Counted from the stretch's first letter, positions 19,966 through 31,756 are shown. The stretch: DNA of 64,000 nt from Vibrio europaeus (GCF_001695575.1 NZ_LUAX01000001.1:1860001-1924000), one strand, 5' to 3'. The notes: generated by a model not told the origin, from the sequence alone. Numbers and translations are program-made.

Positions 19966-20031
19966 ATGACTTTAAACCAGTTGAACTGGCTGAGTGTGGG
20001 TGTTGCGCTAACGTTGTTTATCGTTTTATAG
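19966..20031 (+). CDS. Candidate 21-residue hydrophobic small protein
   Basis: ATG 19966 to TAG 20031 encodes MTLNQLNWLSVGVALTLFIVL, a potential single membrane span with polar N terminus. It is followed about 30 bp later by a strong terminator, so it could be a dedicated short transcript. A TATAAT box overlaps the ATG, and there is no ribosome site, so the alternative is a non-coding RNA of about 120 nt starting near 19969. An inverted repeat (AGGGC-AA-GCCCT) lies 40 bp upstream. I do not recognise it. Confidence 0.3.
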   Translation: MTLNQLNWLSVGVALTLFIVL

Positions 20032-20062
20032 ACACCTTCGCTTACCCTTTCGGGAGAACATT

Positions 20063-20093
20063 AACACCGCCATTGCAGGCGGTGTTTTTGTTT
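20063..20093 (+). terminator. Intrinsic terminator after small ORF
   Basis: AACACCGCC/GGCGGTGTT with a TTTTGTTT tail. It follows no annotated large gene closely (the SDR gene ends 200 bp upstream), supporting a short independent transcript here. Confidence 0.85.
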
Positions 20094-20191
20094 CTGCCAA
20101 CAATATAATCTCAAATTCAAGCTCTTACCTTGAACTCTCCTGTCCTAGCCCATATCTTTGACTCATAGAATAAGTCGCAAGGAATTCATAG

Positions 20192-21046
20192 ATGCAATCT
20201 CCATTTATTGTTGAGCTAAACGAACAAAACTTCCGCCAAGTGCTAGAAGGGTCAATGCAAACCCCAGTGCTAATCCACTTTTGGGCGCCAATGAGCGAAG
20301 AAAGTGCGCAAGTGATACCTGACCTGCAAATGCTAGCGCAGCAATATAACGGAGCCTTCACATTAGCTCTTTTGAACTGCGAGCAGGAACAAGCCATAGC
20401 AAGCCAGTTTGGTGTTCAAGCCTTGCCTACCATTGCCCTATTCGTAAATGGTCAGCCTGTCGATGGTCTTGGTGGCCCACAGACAATTGCTGTTATTCAA
20501 CAAATGCTAGCGAAACATCTCCCTAGCCAAGACGAACTAAACTTAAAGCAAGCACTTGAGCTCATCCAAGCAGGTCAACATGCCCAAGCTCTGCCGCTTC
20601 TAGAAGCTATCGCCGAGGAATTGAAACAAAAAGGCGATGTAAAACTTGCTCTAGCAGATTGCTATTTAGAAACACAGAACTTTGACCAAGCTAAGTTGCT
20701 GCTAGAAAATATTCCTCTTGAGTACCAAGATAATTACTACAAAGGCTTAGTCGCTAAATTAGAACTTCATGCACAGGCAGCAAACAGTCCTGAGATCCAG
20801 TCTTTAGAAGAAGCGTTGGCACAAAACCCAAGTGACCTAAAACTGGCTAACGAACTTGCGCTTAACTACCACCAAGTAAATCGCGACGAAGAAGCGTTAG
20901 AGATTCTATGGAACACCTTGCGCACCGATTTGAACGCGCTAGATGGCGAAATGAAAAAGTCCTTTATGGATATACTCGCCGCCCTTGGGCAAGCTAACCC
21001 GATCGCGGGTAAATACCGCCGTCAGCTTTACTCAATCCTTTATTAA
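20192..21046 (+). CDS. cnoX: Co-chaperone CnoX/YbbN (thioredoxin-like plus TPR)
   Basis: This is a 284-residue protein. An N-terminal thioredoxin fold (residues 1-110) is followed by TPR-like helices. The usual CxxC position reads WAPMSEES with no cysteine, so it cannot act as a disulfide reductase. E. coli YbbN keeps a single Cys (SxxC) there. The family prevents aggregation of substrates, especially under hypochlorite, and passes them to DnaK and GroEL. It heads the ybbN-qmcA-nfeD series, with a terminator between cnoX and qmcA. Confidence 0.88.
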   Translation: MQSPFIVELNEQNFRQVLEGSMQTPVLIHFWAPMSEESAQVIPDLQMLAQQYNGAFTLALLNCEQEQAIASQFGVQALPTIALFVNGQPVDGLGGPQTIAVIQQMLAKHLPSQDELNLKQALELIQAGQHAQALPLLEAIAEELKQKGDVKLALADCYLETQNFDQAKLLLENIPLEYQDNYYKGLVAKLELHAQAANSPEIQSLEEALAQNPSDLKLANELALNYHQVNRDEEALEILWNTLRTDLNALDGEMKKSFMDILAALGQANPIAGKYRRQLYSILY

Positions 21047-21067
21047 GATCACTTTAAATCATAGACT

Positions 21068-21098
21068 TAAAGCCGGCACTGTCCGGCTTTAATTTTGT
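21068..21098 (+). terminator. Intrinsic terminator of cnoX
   Basis: AAAGCCGG-CACTGT-CCGGCTTT followed by AATTTTGT, 20 bp after the stop codon. Confidence 0.8.
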
Positions 21099-21188
21099 CT
21101 AATTTTCGCTGAAGTTCTCACTTCTACCATTGTCACAGCAGGCTCAATAAGCAACAATCAATAGACTACTCTCATAAGGAACTCAGAT

Positions 21189-22112
21189 ATGGCTATTGAC
21201 TCATTGATTACTATTGGTGTCTTTCTCGTTGTTGTAATTGCACTTATAATCGCCGGTGTAAAAACCGTCCCTCAGGGCAATAACTGGACCGTCGAACGCT
21301 TTGGTCGTTATACCCTTACCCTAAAGCCGGGTTTAAACATCATCATTCCATTTATTGACAGCATTGGCCATAAAATCAATATGATGGAGCGAGTGCTCGA
21401 TATCCCAGCCCAAGAAGTCATTTCCAAAGATAACGCCAATGTCACCATTGATGCCGTCTGTTTCGTTCAGGTTGTTGATGCTGCTCAGGCCGCCTATGAA
21501 GTCAATGACCTTGAACATGCGATTCGCAATCTTACTCTGACCAATATTCGTACTGTTCTTGGTTCCATGGAGCTGGATGAAATGCTCAGTCAGCGCGATA
21601 TGATCAACACTAAACTGCTCTCCATTGTTGACGAAGCCACCAATCCTTGGGGTGTCAAAGTTACACGTATCGAGATTAAAGATGTACAGCCACCAGCAGA
21701 CCTGACAGCAGCGATGAACGCTCAAATGAAAGCCGAGCGAAACAAACGTGCAGAAGTCCTTGAAGCAGAAGGGGTTCGCCAAGCCGAGATTTTGCGTGCA
21801 GAAGGCCATAAACAGTCTGAAATTCTAAAAGCCGAAGGTGATAAACAAGCGGCAATTCTTCAAGCAGAAGCTCGCGAACGTGCTGCAGAAGCCGAAGCCC
21901 GAGCAACTACTATGGTGTCTGAAGCGATCGCTAAGGGTGATATGCAAGCTGTAAATTACTTTATTGCTCAAGGCTATACTGATGCGATTAAGTCCATCGG
22001 CCAAGCAGAAAATGGCAAAATCATAATGCTGCCTCTTGAAGCGACTGGCTTGATGGGTTCAGTCGCAGGAATTGCCGAAATGTTTAAGCACTCGAAAGAG
22101 TCAACTAAGTAG
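21189..22112 (+). CDS. qmcA: SPFH/band-7 membrane protein QmcA
   Basis: This is a 307-residue inner-membrane stomatin/prohibitin-like protein with one N-terminal membrane span ([18 protein letters not shown]). An SPFH domain (about 25-180) and a long charged coiled coil with repeated [16 protein letters not shown] units follow. It forms oligomeric membrane assemblies and works with the NfeD protein encoded 8 bp downstream; the two are a conserved pair. In E. coli it is linked to membrane quality control with FtsH. ATG 21189 follows AAGGA. Confidence 0.93.
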   Translation: MAIDSLITIGVFLVVVIALIIAGVKTVPQGNNWTVERFGRYTLTLKPGLNIIIPFIDSIGHKINMMERVLDIPAQEVISKDNANVTIDAVCFVQVVDAAQAAYEVNDLEHAIRNLTLTNIRTVLGSMELDEMLSQRDMINTKLLSIVDEATNPWGVKVTRIEIKDVQPPADLTAAMNAQMKAERNKRAEVLEAEGVRQAEILRAEGHKQSEILKAEGDKQAAILQAEARERAAEAEARATTMVSEAIAKGDMQAVNYFIAQGYTDAIKSIGQAENGKIIMLPLEATGLMGSVAGIAEMFKHSKESTK

Positions 22113-22120
22113 AGGCTAAT

Positions 22121-22576
22121 GTGTTTGAATTACTAGATAGTATCAATCATTGGCATTGGCTAGCCTTCGGGCTAGCTTTACTTGCCATCGAGCTGCTCGG
22201 CACCGCAGGCTATTTTTTATGGCTTGGGTTGTCAGCCTTAATTGTGGGCATTTTACTCACATTTATTCCCATGAGTTGGCAGCTACAGTGGGTTGCTTTC
22301 GCAGCATTTTCTTTAGTGACCACTTGGTTGTGGTGGCGCAGACAATTTAAGTCGGACAGAAAGTCCGATGCCAACCGCGAACTTAATCAAAAAAGTAAGC
22401 AGTTGGTCGGTCAACTCATACGCCTCGATGAAGACTTTCCAGCAGGGAAAGGACGCTTGAAGGTGGGTGACACCACATGGAGTGCTCAGTCAGAAAGCGC
22501 GATAAGTGCAGGTCAACAGGTTGAAATTACCAAAGTGAGCGGTATTATTTTAACCATAAAGCCATGTGATAATTAG
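22121..22576 (+). CDS. NfeD-family membrane protein (YbbJ type)
   Basis: This is a 151-residue protein with three to four N-terminal membrane spans and a C-terminal OB-fold domain (QLIRLDEDFPAGKGRLKVGDTTWSA). GTG 22121 is the start, since the upstream ATG is out of frame and soon stops; AGAGG precedes it. NfeD proteins pair with SPFH proteins, here QmcA, to form membrane microdomain complexes. In E. coli and, as I recall, V. cholerae the next gene is cueR; here it is absent. Confidence 0.9.
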   Translation: MFELLDSINHWHWLAFGLALLAIELLGTAGYFLWLGLSALIVGILLTFIPMSWQLQWVAFAAFSLVTTWLWWRRQFKSDRKSDANRELNQKSKQLVGQLIRLDEDFPAGKGRLKVGDTTWSAQSESAISAGQQVEITKVSGIILTIKPCDN

Positions 22577-22627
22577 ACTAATCACTTCAATTGACGCGTT
22601 TTATTCGTTTTTAATTAAAATTAAGTC

Positions 22628-22694
22628 GGTAACTAGTTAAAGGAACTCTATTTTTTAAGTTTAATTCGAGAAATTAAGTATTTAACTAGTTGCC
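22628..22694. repeat. Long inverted repeat downstream of nfeD
   Basis: The arms GGTAACTAGTTAAA and TTTAACTAGTTGCC (14 bp, one mismatch) bracket about 39 bases of AT-rich DNA. They mark the left side of the AT-rich segment containing the 55-residue gene. This could be a remnant insertion border, a regulatory hairpin or a weak terminator; no T-tract is adjacent. Confidence 0.5.
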
Positions 22695-22906
22695 AAAATA
22701 CATAAATACACTTATCAGAACCATCAAGCCCTCAAAATAATAACCAAACCTTTCATACATTTAAAAATTGCCCCCTCTTTCCCCCTCCAACTTAATAAAC
22801 TTTAAAAAATTTGATTTCTTGCAATTATTTTTGATCCTTCGTGGTCTATTGCCATACTAGTCAATATCTCTGACTAGGAGATTGTAAGACACATGGAGAA
22901 AATGTT

Positions 22907-23074
22907 ATGAGAAAACTAGCTTCAATATTTGTCGGATTATTGTTTAGTGCTGCCGTTTTGGCAGGAAATGGAAGCGGCCAAACAGGACCAAATGTAGAGT
23001 GCGAATTAAAAGATGGTAAGGTACGTTATATTCCAATAATGATCTGTAGAGCCGAAGGTGGAAAGGTTTTATAA
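22907..23074 (+). CDS. 55-residue exported small protein, unknown
   Basis: ATG 22907 with GGAGA 9 bases upstream opens a 55-codon ORF. Residues 1-19 are a textbook signal peptide (MRKLASIFVGLLFSAAVLA). The mature peptide of 36 residues has exactly two cysteines (C32 and C47), suited to one disulfide, and a Gly/Asn-rich start. It is followed by a bidirectional terminator. Surrounding DNA is AT-rich. I do not recognise the family. It could be a secreted or periplasmic effector, a bacteriocin-like peptide or a stress peptide; only export is supported. Confidence 0.65.
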   Translation: MRKLASIFVGLLFSAAVLAGNGSGQTGPNVECELKDGKVRYIPIMICRAEGGKVL

Positions 23075-23114
23075 GCTTATTAAAAGACGAATGTTAACTC
23101 CACCTGTTAATAAT

Positions 23115-23144
23115 TAAAAAGGAACCGTTAAGGTTCCTTTTTTA
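23115..23144. terminator. Bidirectional intrinsic terminator
   Basis: AAAAAGGAACC-GTTA-GGTTCCTTTTTT separates the 55-residue gene from the convergent lipoprotein gene. Confidence 0.9.
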
Positions 23145-23153
23145 ACTAATACA

Positions 23154-23960
23154 TTACTTACTGATCAGGTCAACCAAGATCATTTTTTTCTCAGTTTCAC
23201 TCGCCTGATTAAACCAGTAAGAGAACATTTGCTCTGCCTGATTCGCTGTTTCTAGCTTTGCCGCCGAACTCTTACGGTTCGAAACCGCCCAGTTCGTAAC
23301 ATTTTCTTGTTGTTTGCTATCAAGCTGTTCATACCAATACATTGCCATTTCTTGAGGTTTAGATTTCTCAGCAATACTTTGAGAAATTACTGGGCTCGCA
23401 ACAACTGGCGCAGCAATCGCTGCTGAGTTTGGTGCTGGCTGATTATCTATACTATTTCTTATCGCTTTAATATAACCTGCTGCCACATCAAAAAACACTT
23501 TGTTCTGTTCAGATGATGCTATAGCGAATCTCAGCCCTTGTTGCTCTCCCTTTAATAAAGAGGCTTCTGAAACATCAAATCTAAATAACTGCCTTTGTGT
23601 ACAGATATCGCTACATGTTTCAGCAGTAGGTGCTAGAGACTTAAGAGGTATTTCTTTCCCGTCTAGTTCTACGTATTTGTATTCACTATAGTTTTTAAAA
23701 TACTTAACTTCCATAACAATAAAAGAACTAGGCACTTGAGCTTGATGATGCGGGGCAACATAATTTAATGCTAAGTTAGACTGTGTAAGCTGAGCCCCTT
23801 TGCTAACCTCAACATCCGGCGAAAAGCTCTTGCCCTCTACCAAATAATAGTTTTGCTTTGTTTCAACTTGGGCTACAACATCAGTGAAGCTACTTTCAGA
23901 ATCCAGTGTGGTGCAACCAACCATCAATGCGACTAAAGACGCGATTACGCATTTTTTCAT
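23154..23960 (-). CDS. Uncharacterised lipoprotein
   Basis: This is a 268-residue protein with lipobox LMVGC (Cys16). Two cysteines (CSDIC) lie mid-protein in a predicted beta-rich domain, followed by a proline/alanine linker (around residues 175-195). The C-terminal region has two related short helical units (MAMYWYEQLDSKQQ and MFSYWFNQASETEK). The N-terminal beta part vaguely recalls MalM-type periplasmic proteins, but I cannot confirm this. It lies in an AT-rich stretch beside the 55-residue gene and a porin. Function is unknown; outer-membrane anchoring is likely because position +2 is Thr, not Asp. Confidence 0.7.
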   Translation of the reverse strand: MKKCVIASLVALMVGCTTLDSESSFTDVVAQVETKQNYYLVEGKSFSPDVEVSKGAQLTQSNLALNYVAPHHQAQVPSSFIVMEVKYFKNYSEYKYVELDGKEIPLKSLAPTAETCSDICTQRQLFRFDVSEASLLKGEQQGLRFAIASSEQNKVFFDVAAGYIKAIRNSIDNQPAPNSAAIAAPVVASPVISQSIAEKSKPQEMAMYWYEQLDSKQQENVTNWAVSNRKSSAAKLETANQAEQMFSYWFNQASETEKKMILVDLISK

Positions 23961-24095
23961 ATTAATTCCCTATTTGAAAACTTCTTTTATATTACAAACA
24001 TTTAACTAATTTCGACAGAGAGTAACTCCACATATTAGAGACTAAAACGCTGGCCTATGAGGCCAGCGTAAAGAGAATAGGTATCGGGTACTCTA

Positions 24096-25244
24096 TTAGA
24101 AGCCGTACTCTAGACCTACACGAACAACAAAGATTTCACTGTTTTTGCCGTCAGACTTGAGGTCACGCTGAGCAACTCGAACATAAGGTACGAAACCATT
24201 GTGTACATACATTAGCTGGCCAGAAACAATGCTATCTGCATCATCTTGCTTGATACCTGCTTTCTTCGACTCTTGGTTAGCCGCATAACCTAGCTTGAAG
24301 CCCCAAGGACCACTCCAGTATTGACCGATAATAGAGTAAGAAGCTTGCTCAGATTTAACGCCAGTTGTATCTTTAGACTCACCTGCTTTGTATGCTGCGG
24401 CCAAGCCGAAACCTGCTGGAAGTGAAGCTTCGAAGCCTAAGATATAACCAAATGTATCAGCATTAACTTGATCTGCTGCACTTGCAGATTTGTAATTGCT
24501 ACCTTGAGTAATGCTGCTGCCATCTGCATCTTTACAGCCCGTTGGCGTAGCACAGTAGGAGTACGCTTCAGCAACACTGTCTGAAATCTTACGATCCTGC
24601 TCAGACTCTAATGCAGCGTGGATAGTAAAGCTATCTGCTAGTTTGTAGTGAGCATTAGCGCCGTAGAAGTAGTTATCTTTAACAGAAGATTCGCCACGAC
24701 CTGTCGCCAGCGCAAAACTAAACCCGTTGTAATCTTTAGAGTCAAAACGAGCCATATCACCATGACGGTCGCGGTTGTATTTAACATCAGCGCCCCAGTC
24801 AAAGGCTGCGCCTAGACCTGGGTTAGAGTATGGCCAGTCAATGATTTCGTACATTGGTGTAAGCATACGACCAAAACGTACTTTACCCCAGTCACCTTGC
24901 AACCCAAGGAAAGTATCACGATTACCAAGTGTCGCACCGTCACCGTTTTCGCCAACATAGCCCGACTCGATTTGCACGAATACATTTAAGTCATCGAACA
25001 TATCTTTGCTTGCACGGAAACCGATACGAGATTCGTTTTCGTAGTCGTAACCAGTACTCTTGTCAGTTACCACACCAGTACTAATTACTGTTTCATCAGT
25101 GTCGTAGTTAACTACCGAAATAGCTGCTACACCGTAGGCTTCTACTTGGAAGTCACTGTTAACACCAACTTGCTTAGCCATTACACCAGTTGACGCTACT
25201 GCCACTGCTGCACCTAAAAGTGTACGTTTAAACATTTTGTCCAT
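24096..25244 (-). CDS. Gram-negative general porin
   Basis: This is a 382-residue outer-membrane porin of the Porin_4 group. ATG 25244 is chosen because AGGAG lies 8 bases upstream; it gives MDKMFKRTLLGAAVAVASTGVMA as signal peptide. It contains GRMLTPMYEIIDWPYSNPG, also present in the porin at 1-809, and ends with VRVGLEYGF. Two cysteines (YCATPTGC) sit in a predicted extracellular loop and could form a disulfide, which is unusual for porins. Position next to ligA matches what I recall for V. cholerae. It has a long untranslated upstream region; ToxR or CRP control is possible but not shown. Confidence 0.93.
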   Translation of the reverse strand: MDKMFKRTLLGAAVAVASTGVMAKQVGVNSDFQVEAYGVAAISVVNYDTDETVISTGVVTDKSTGYDYENESRIGFRASKDMFDDLNVFVQIESGYVGENGDGATLGNRDTFLGLQGDWGKVRFGRMLTPMYEIIDWPYSNPGLGAAFDWGADVKYNRDRHGDMARFDSKDYNGFSFALATGRGESSVKDNYFYGANAHYKLADSFTIHAALESEQDRKISDSVAEAYSYCATPTGCKDADGSSITQGSNYKSASAADQVNADTFGYILGFEASLPAGFGLAAAYKAGESKDTTGVKSEQASYSIIGQYWSGPWGFKLGYAANQESKKAGIKQDDADSIVSGQLMYVHNGFVPYVRVAQRDLKSDGKNSEIFVVRVGLEYGF

Positions 25245-25693
25245 GGAAAAAACTCCTAAAAATGGATATAGCTGTCTTCTTATTTTTCTCACCTTAAGTT
25301 GGCCGCCGAAGGGAGAAATCATTTCCTATGTGAAAACCTTGGATTAATCATTAATTCTTAGTTTTCGATTTCCTGCATACACACCGTGTATCCATGTTTC
25401 TCAGACTAACTTCGCGACAAAAAACATCAACCAGAACTTAATTTTCATGTAAAAAAATATGACCAGCTACAAATTTTTATAATTCCAGTGATCCAGATCG
25501 ACAATCGCACCTCACACAAGTTCAAAAAATATTTAAAACAGTAAAAACAAAGACTTAATCATAAAAAATCTATAAATCAGATTGAAGTGCGTCGCATAAT
25601 TTTATTTGTAATACACATAATTACATCTAATCAGATCCTCATCACAGAAGATCTGAGCATATTATGAGGTTCAAAAAAGCACTTTATTTATGA
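25245..25693. other. Long AT-rich upstream region of the porin
   Basis: About 0.45 kb without a credible ORF. It contains an inverted repeat TCAGATC/GATCTGA (arms near 25640 and 25660) and many A/T tracts. It presumably contains the porin promoter and regulator sites. Confidence 0.45.
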
Positions 25694-25730
25694 CAAAAAA
25701 AAGCCCTACACTCTAATGAGCATAGGGCCT
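25694..25730 (-). terminator. Intrinsic terminator after SWIM gene
   Basis: On the minus strand GCCCTA...TAGGGC with a 14-nt loop is followed by eight T residues, 20 bp after the SWIM gene stop. It ends the zipA/ligA-side transcript. Confidence 0.85.
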
Positions 25731-25747
25731 AAAAATTGGTAGCTTTA

Positions 25748-28537
<2,790 letters not shown>

Positions 28538-28552
28538 AACGGATAGGAATGA

Positions 28553-29443
28553 TTAGGCTTGTTGCGCCGCTTTAAACTCTTGAATCTGAGCTCGGTAGCT
28601 GTCTAGTCGATTTGGCGTCATCAAGTTACGCGCATCATCTAAAACGTTAGCACCTAAGTCATCAGCAATTTGCTGAGCAGTCTTAAGCATCAGCTTGAAG
28701 TTTTGTTCTGCATCGCCAAAACAAGGCATGGTCATAAAGAAAGAGATACCCTTGGTCGAGAACTCAGCAGGGTCATCATGCTTTAACGTGCCCGGCTGCA
28801 TCATATTGGCAACACTAAATAGGACTTTGCCTGTACCCGATAGATCAGCGTGGCGATGGAAGATATCCATTTCACCGTAAATCAGGCCGTTTTGCTGCAT
28901 ACTGTCAAACAGTTTAGTGCCAACAAAAGGCTCTTCACCGGAGCAATGTACATTGAGGACAATAACTTCTAACGGAGCTTCTTCTTCCGCTGGTTGCGTC
29001 TCAGGCTCTTGCACTGGTGATGATTCGGCAATAGGTTCTAGCACTTCTTCGCGTGCGACTTCGACGACCTCTTCAACTTCATCCAATGACTTACTTGAGA
29101 AAGAAGGCACGTCCAAGTCAACGTCTTCTTTATCAGTCGTAGATGGATTAACTTCTGGTGATGTTTCTTGGTAAGTATCGATGAGCGGATCTGCGATGAC
29201 TTCATCTCGGTCTATAAAGCCAGGCTCTTTGCGCTCTTTTTTGATGATCTCAAAATCATCTTCTGGAGCAAAAGCACGCTCAGGGACTAGGTCCGAGTCT
29301 TCATTGTCGACGTCCAGCTTGCCAATGGGTTTGCTACCAAACTTGGCTTTCCCTTCTTTTTTACTCGTCCATAAACCGTGGAACAGCAAAGCGGCAATCG
29401 CCATAGCTCCAACAATTATGAGTACAAATCGCAGTTCCTGCAT
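28553..29443 (-). CDS. zipA: Cell division protein ZipA
   Basis: This 296-residue protein tethers FtsZ polymers to the inner membrane. It has an N-terminal membrane anchor ([22 protein letters not shown]), a highly acidic Pro/Glu-rich linker (about 30-165) and a C-terminal FtsZ-binding domain ([40 protein letters not shown]). Its position immediately before ligA is conserved in gammaproteobacteria. It is divergent from cysZ. Confidence 0.95.
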   Translation of the reverse strand: MQELRFVLIIVGAMAIAALLFHGLWTSKKEGKAKFGSKPIGKLDVDNEDSDLVPERAFAPEDDFEIIKKERKEPGFIDRDEVIADPLIDTYQETSPEVNPSTTDKEDVDLDVPSFSSKSLDEVEEVVEVAREEVLEPIAESSPVQEPETQPAEEEAPLEVIVLNVHCSGEEPFVGTKLFDSMQQNGLIYGEMDIFHRHADLSGTGKVLFSVANMMQPGTLKHDDPAEFSTKGISFFMTMPCFGDAEQNFKLMLKTAQQIADDLGANVLDDARNLMTPNRLDSYRAQIQEFKAAQQA

Positions 29444-29636
29444 TTTTAGCTCTCATTTGCTCGATATAAGCGAGTTACATCGAATCTGTTTAAACCTAAC
29501 TTTGAGTTACTCTACCAAAACTCGCCCCTGTTTTAGAACAACTTAATGTGAGAAGTTCCTGAAATGTTGTGATTTTGAACACGCTTTTTTCTTGTTAAGA
29601 TAGAAAACGTTCGTTTTTACACCACAAAAGCAAAAT

Positions 29637-30374
29637 ATGAATACACAGATTAGACAGCGTTCTGGCTTTGGCTACTTCTTCCACGGTTTAGAACTGGCAC
29701 GCACTCCGGGCATTCGCCAATTTGTTATATTACCGCTACTGGCCAACATTATCTTAGTTGGTGGAGCGCTCTACTACTTGTTCTCCAACCTAGATGCGTG
29801 GATCGGACAGCTCATGGGGCAATTGCCCGAATTTTTGTCTTGGCTTAGTTACCTACTCTGGCCGCTATTGGTCCTGACGATACTCGCAACCTTTTCATAC
29901 TTCTTTAGTACCTTGGCTAACTTTATTGCTGCCCCATTCAATGGATTACTGGCTGAAAAAGTTGAAGAGTATCTAACCCAACAGAAAGTCAATGAAGATG
30001 GCATGATGGCCGTGATTAAAGACACACCCAGAATCATGGCTCGTGAATGGCGCAAACTGGTGTACGTTCTACCTAAAGCCATTGGTCTATTCCTGTTGCT
30101 GCTCATCCCAGCTCTGGGTCAAACCGTCGGTCCGTTTTTATGGTTTATCTTCACAGCGTGGATTTTGGCGATTCAATATTGTGACTACCCATTTGATAAT
30201 CACAAAGTGCCGTTTAATGACATGCGAAACAATTTGAAACAAAAACAGGGCAAAGCCTATAGCTTTGGCGCTTTGGTCTCTGTTTTCACCACAATTCCAA
30301 TTTTGAACTTGTTTGTGATGCCAATTGCCGTCTGCGGTGCTACCTCAATGTGGGTCGCGGAGTTTAAGGAGTAA
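29637..30374 (+). CDS. cysZ: Sulfate transporter CysZ
   Basis: This is a 245-residue inner-membrane protein of the CysZ (EI24) family importing sulfate for cysteine synthesis. Four or more hydrophobic segments and the family stretch [29 protein letters not shown] are visible, plus [10 protein letters not shown]. It lies upstream of cysK in the same direction, giving a sulfur-assimilation neighbourhood. Only 3 bp separate its stop from the first octamer satellite array. Confidence 0.93.
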   Translation: MNTQIRQRSGFGYFFHGLELARTPGIRQFVILPLLANIILVGGALYYLFSNLDAWIGQLMGQLPEFLSWLSYLLWPLLVLTILATFSYFFSTLANFIAAPFNGLLAEKVEEYLTQQKVNEDGMMAVIKDTPRIMAREWRKLVYVLPKAIGLFLLLLIPALGQTVGPFLWFIFTAWILAIQYCDYPFDNHKVPFNDMRNNLKQKQGKAYSFGALVSVFTTIPILNLFVMPIAVCGATSMWVAEFKE

Positions 30375-30377
30375 GAG

Positions 30378-30467
30378 CTGGATAACTGGATAACTGGATA
30401 ACTGGATAACTGGATAACTGGATAACTGGATAACTGGATAACTGGATAACTGGATAACTGGATAACT
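30378..30467. repeat. Tandem 8-bp satellite, copy after cysZ
   Basis: CTGGATAA repeated 11.25 times without variation (90 bp), beginning 3 bp after the cysZ stop. The same unit forms arrays at 41953-42043 and 58331-58543. Perfect homogeneity suggests recent expansion and length polymorphism (VNTR). ORFs on its opposite strand (repeated SSYPVIQL) are artefacts of the repeat. Confidence 0.95.
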
Positions 30468-30586
30468 AAAGTTGCTCCGCGATGGCAGAGGAGTCAACTC
30501 TAGTTTTCCAGCAGGGCGAAGCCCGATCCCGTTCTCCAGAAACGAAGTGTTCCATAGGGCAACGCCCGTTCCCAGCCACCACCCTT
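30468..30586. repeat. Palindromic element next to satellite, copy 1 (partial)
   Basis: This shares a block of about 60 bp (30512-30572) with the elements after lnt and the YitT gene: GGGCGAAGCCCGATCCCGTT, CGAAGTGTTCCATAGGG and CCCGTTCC. Short hairpins GGGCGAAGCCC and GGGCAACGCCC are present. It lacks the left arm GGAACACTTCG and terminator hairpin of copies 2 and 3, and instead has a different hairpin (AGTTGCTCC/AGGAGTCAACT). Confidence 0.8.
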
Positions 30587-30731
30587 TCATATCATATAAC
30601 TATTTAATCCTTTTCTCGTTTTTTAACCTAGCCTAATCTCTATCCTACAAATCAATTCACTAGAACTGCATCTATTTGAAGCGTTTGCTTTGAAATAGAC
30701 TTGAAACAGAACAGAGATGAAGGATCACACC

Positions 30732-31700
30732 ATGAGTAAAATCTACGAAGACAATTCTCAAACTATTGGTAACACACCTCTTGTACGCCTAAACAAAGTT
30801 AGTAACGGTAAAGTGCTAGCAAAAGTTGAAGCACGTAACCCAAGCTTCAGCGTTAAATGTCGTATCGGTGCCAACATGATTTGGGAAGCGGAGAAGGCTG
30901 GCACACTTAAGCCTGGCGTAGAGCTTGTTGAACCTACAAGTGGTAACACTGGTGTGGCACTGGCTTTCGTTGCTGCTGCGCGTGGTTATAAGCTAACGCT
31001 AACAATGCCTGAATCAATGAGCCTAGAGCGTCGTAAGCTACTTAAAGCGCTAGGTGCAAACCTTGAGCTAACAGAAGCGGCAAAAGGTATGAAAGGCGCG
31101 ATTGCTAAAGCAGAAGAGATTGTTGCTAGCAACCCTGAAAAATACCTACTACTACAACAATTCAACAACCCAGCAAACCCACAAATTCATGAGAAGACGA
31201 CTGGTCCTGAAATCTGGGATGCAACGGACGGTGAAGTTGACGTATTCGTAGCGGGTGTGGGTACAGGTGGTACTATCACTGGTACAAGCCGATACATTAA
31301 AGGCGAAAAAGGCAAAAACATTGTTTCTGTTGCAGTAGAACCTGCAGAGTCGCCAGTGATTGCTCAAGCGCTTGCGGGTGACGAAATTCAACCTGCTCCG
31401 CACAAAATCCAAGGTATTGGTGCTGGATTTATCCCTGGCAACCTAGATTTAGAGCTTGTTGACCGTGTTGAGGCGGTTACCTCTGACGAAGCGATAGCGA
31501 TGGCTCGTCGCCTAATGGAAGAAGAAGGTATCCTAGCCGGTATCTCATCAGGTGCAGCCGTTGTTGCAGCAAACCGCTTAGCAGAACTCCCTGAATTTGC
31601 AGGGAAAACAATTGTTACAGTTCTTCCAAGTTCAGGTGAACGTTACTTAAGCACAGCCCTGTTTGCGGGCATCTTTACCGAGAAAGAGAACGAACAGTAA
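30732..31700 (+). CDS. cysK: Cysteine synthase A (O-acetylserine sulfhydrylase)
   Basis: This PLP enzyme converts O-acetylserine and sulfide to cysteine. It has 322 residues. The PLP lysine lies in [14 protein letters not shown], the substrate loop is [10 protein letters not shown], and the phosphate-binding loop is [13 protein letters not shown] 30732 is preceded by AAGGA at 7 bases; the in-frame ATG 15 bases upstream has no such site. It follows cysZ after a repeat-filled gap and ends at a strong terminator. Confidence 0.97.
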   Translation: MSKIYEDNSQTIGNTPLVRLNKVSNGKVLAKVEARNPSFSVKCRIGANMIWEAEKAGTLKPGVELVEPTSGNTGVALAFVAAARGYKLTLTMPESMSLERRKLLKALGANLELTEAAKGMKGAIAKAEEIVASNPEKYLLLQQFNNPANPQIHEKTTGPEIWDATDGEVDVFVAGVGTGGTITGTSRYIKGEKGKNIVSVAVEPAESPVIAQALAGDEIQPAPHKIQGIGAGFIPGNLDLELVDRVEAVTSDEAIAMARRLMEEEGILAGISSGAAVVAANRLAELPEFAGKTIVTVLPSSGERYLSTALFAGIFTEKENEQ

Positions 31701-31726
31701 TATGTGCTCAAATCAATTTTTCGTCT

Positions 31727-31756
31727 AAAAAAGCCCCATTCAGGGGCTTTTTTGTT
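31727..31756 (+). terminator. Intrinsic terminator of cysK
   Basis: AAAAAAGCCCC-ATTC-GGGGCTTTTTTGTT, 26 bp after the stop. Confidence 0.9.

Noticed and set aside
30345..30590. Minus-strand ORF with SSYPVIQL repeats after cysZ
   Set aside because: Same satellite artefact, running through the palindromic element.
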